Shown here in pieces: positions 4,942-6,056 of a stretch of 6,056 bases of DNA (the first letter of the stretch is position 1; every line of letters begins with the position of its first letter). The translations under genes and the position numbers were made by a program. The notes beneath the pieces are model-generated. The model had not been told where the DNA came from and made no database searches. It saw only the letters and a list, made by a program, of their open reading frames with translations. The DNA lies in the NCBI GenBank assembly GCA_937888775.1, contig CALAQT010000027.1, positions 1 to 6,056 of the forward strand, in the 5' to 3' direction. The DNA is from an uncultured Actinomycetes bacterium (GTDB taxonomy: Bacteria > Actinomycetota > Thermoleophilia > Solirubrobacterales > Solirubrobacteraceae).

Positions 4942-5436
4942 GTGGCGAGACGGTATTCGCTCCGCGCTTCCGACAGCGACCGCGAGGACGTCGCCGAGCG
5001 GCTGTGCGCGGCGACCGCCGAAGGGCGCCTGCTGGCCGGGGAGCTGGAGCAGCGCCTCGAGGTCGCGTTCCACGCCCGCACGTACGGTGAGCTCGACGCG
5101 CTCGTAGTCGATCTGCCCGCCGCGTCGGCGCCCCTGCCGGCCCGCCGGCGCCTGGGTCTGCCGGTCCTGGCCGGGGCGACGCTGGCGCTCGGAATCCTCC
5201 TCAGCGTACTCGCGGCAGCAGCAACGACGGGGTTCGCGCGCACACACTCGGCCGTTGCAGGTGGACCTCCTTGGATCCACGGCCGACCGGACGGCTTCTA
5301 CCATGCCGGGCCAGCGCGGCTGGTGGCGGCGATCGCCCCCCTGGTCATGATCGTGTTCCTGGTGGCGGTGTGTGCCGCGCTCGGGTGGCTGTTCTCGCAA
5401 AGCTCGGGCGCGGCGCACTCTGCGCCCAACGCCTAG
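4942..5436 (+). CDS. DUF1707 (SHOCT-like) domain membrane protein
   Basis: The protein has 164 residues from a GTG start. Residues 7-59 form the DUF1707 domain: LRASDSDREDVAERLCAA, then EGRLLAGELEQRLEVAFHARTYGEL and the closing VVDLP. This is an actinobacterial SHOCT-like module usually found at the N-terminus of small membrane proteins; its biochemical role is unknown. Two hydrophobic helices follow, about 71-98 (LGLPVLAGATLALGILLSVL) and 127-151 (LVAAIAPLVMIVFLVAVCAALG). They are joined by a 28-residue polar loop with WIHGRPDGFYH. With a cytoplasmic N-terminal domain, the loop would face outside and the C-tail inside. The start is set by the family-typical N-terminus and by the promoter ending 6 nt before it. 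The gene stands alone, and no sensor kinase or regulator is adjacent. Confidence 0.88.
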   Translation: MARRYSLRASDSDREDVAERLCAATAEGRLLAGELEQRLEVAFHARTYGELDALVVDLPAASAPLPARRRLGLPVLAGATLALGILLSVLAAAATTGFARTHSAVAGGPPWIHGRPDGFYHAGPARLVAAIAPLVMIVFLVAVCAALGWLFSQSSGAAHSAPNA

Positions 5437-5671
5437 TGTGGCGCTACCCCTCCCGGACAAAGGCAGCTGCGCGAACGCCGGCGCCCACACGCACCGCGCG
5501 GGCAATCCCGATCCTCCGGCGCGGCGCCACGCGCACCGGACCGGCGCGATCGCCGCGTCGCCGAGGCGGTCGCGCGGACTCTCGCACGCGGACGGTCCCT
5601 CCCGCGGGCCCACACGCGAGCGATCATGCTCATGCCGCGGTTGCCGTTTGGACGATCTGAGTGTCGCGGCC

Positions 5672-5686
5672 CACTCGCGGCGAGTG
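5672..5686. repeat. Hairpin CACTCG-CGG-CGAGTG
   Basis: The arms are perfect 6-mers around a 3-nt loop. It lies in the convergent spacer and may help to end transcripts from either side, though it is 235 nt from the DUF1707 stop. Confidence 0.35.
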
Positions 5687-5741
5687 TCACGGGAGCAAGG
5701 ACCGGCCCGGCTGTTCGCCCCGTGGAAGCGCGGATCGACCT

Positions 5742-5767
5742 CGACTGCACGAAGCGGCGCGCAGTCG
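5742..5767 (-). terminator. Terminator-like hairpin after the right-edge ORF
   Basis: CGACTGC (5742-5748), a 12-nt loop and GCAGTCG (5761-5767) form a perfect 7-bp stem, 12 nt past the stop codon of the minus-strand ORF. There is no T-tract. The position fits a terminator. Confidence 0.45.
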
Positions 5768-5779
5768 CGACCGGCGCCT

Positions 5780-5980
5780 TCACAGCTGCGTGGCGCGCTT
5801 CCTAATCAGCTCCACGATCGTCTCCAGGATCGGTCGGTGCCATCCCTCGGCCTGTGCCTGCGCGGCGAGCTTGACCGCCTCGCTCGGGACGCTGCTCGCA
5901 AGCCGTGCTCGCTCTCGCTCGAACGCGCGCGGGTTGAGCCGAAAGTCGAACGCCAGATCGCTCAACTCGGCCACGCCCAC
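5780..5980 (-). CDS. Short hypothetical protein, possibly the tail of a truncated gene
   Basis: This encodes 66 residues from a GTG at 5980; a second GTG at 5974 would give MAELSDLAFDFRLNP as the start. I do not recognise the family. The sequence reads as a genuine protein: FDFRLNPRAFERERARLA, then SEAVKLAAQAQAEGWHRPILETIVELI. It has high third-position G+C and predicted helices, and a hairpin follows the stop. There is no ribosome binding site or TANNNT box before either GTG. The frame stays open upstream to a TAG at 6011-6013 and codes plausible residues there (NEFDPSR), without any start codon. This suggests that the real N-terminus has been lost, perhaps through an insertion or rearrangement near 6010. 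It could equally be a small gene with an unusual start. Confidence 0.5.
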   Translation of the reverse strand: MGVAELSDLAFDFRLNPRAFERERARLASSVPSEAVKLAAQAQAEGWHRPILETIVELIRKRATQL

Positions 5981-6026
5981 CCGGCTGGGATCGAACTCAT
6001 TTGGGCGTGGCTACTTCAGGACGAGT

Positions 6027-6055
6027 GGAAAGTTCCTGGTAATCGGTGACTTTCC
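6027..6055. repeat. Inverted repeat GGAAAGT-N15-ACTTTCC at the window edge
   Basis: Perfect 7-bp arms lie at 6027-6033 and 6049-6055, unusually AT-rich for this window. Repeated AAAGTTCC-like motifs of this kind remind me of the terminal regions of some IS21-type insertion sequences, but no transposase is visible and the window ends one base later. An operator for a gene beyond the edge is another reading. Confidence 0.35.
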
Positions 6056-6056
6056 G

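Larger units (their letters stand above)
5437..5779. other. Convergent intergenic spacer, 343 nt
   Basis: The spacer lies between the DUF1707 gene (+) and the short ORF at the right edge (-). It contains a compact palindrome CACTCG-CGG-CGAGTG (5672-5686) and a 7-bp hairpin near the minus-strand gene. Frames across it are arginine-rich, with no domain. I see no gene. Confidence 0.5.

Noticed and set aside
4612..5613. Long minus-strand open frame of 333 codons
   Set aside because: It runs antisense through the well-supported DUF1707 gene. Its product is R-, A- and G-rich low complexity, typical of a shadow frame in GC-rich DNA.
1..6056. CRISPR array, tRNA or rRNA genes, toxin-antitoxin or phage-defence system
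   Set aside because: No regularly spaced repeats, no T-loop or acceptor pattern and no rRNA-like segment was seen. None of the recognised genes belongs to a known defence family.

Overview
The window is GC-rich (about two thirds G+C by eye). It carries protein families typical of Actinomycetota: a DUF1707 (SHOCT-like) membrane protein, a DUF3024 protein and a DUF6236-type protein. Several genes lack a Shine-Dalgarno sequence and instead have a TANNNT box 6-8 nt before the start codon, the pattern of leaderless actinobacterial transcripts. A deep-branching, soil-type actinobacterium (for example Thermoleophilia/Solirubrobacterales) is a reasonable guess, but nothing here fixes the genus.

Layout, left to right. 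A DUF6236-type gene (-) starts at 1040 and is frameshifted near its 3' end by a perfect 8-bp tandem duplication; removing one copy restores a 333-residue protein ending at 31. A 487-nt divergent spacer follows, then a DUF3024 gene (+, 1528-1863). It converges on a PPOX/FMN-binding split-barrel gene (-, 2132-2572) across a spacer full of hairpins. A 417-nt spacer then holds a row of abutting hairpins and the terminator of the next gene, a class I SAM-dependent methyltransferase (-, 2990-3856). Divergent from it is a small, very acidic, arginine-free protein of unknown function (+, 4161-4490). A 451-nt spacer carries a diverged copy of a sequence also found at 2806-2849 and leads to a two-helix DUF1707 membrane protein (+, 4942-5436) with a good leaderless promoter. 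The right edge holds a short ORF of unknown function (-, 5780-5980) that may be the tail of a truncated gene, next to a short inverted repeat.

The genes do not form an operon or a recognisable pathway. Strands alternate, nearly every gene has its own spacer and start signals, and only about 60% of the window is coding, which is low for this kind of genome. The picture is a patch of unrelated housekeeping-accessory genes with decayed or rearranged intergenic DNA. I found no defence system, CRISPR array, tRNA or intact mobile element. The strongest individual signals are the 8-bp duplication frameshift, the consistent leaderless boxes and the hairpin cluster at 2654-2760.
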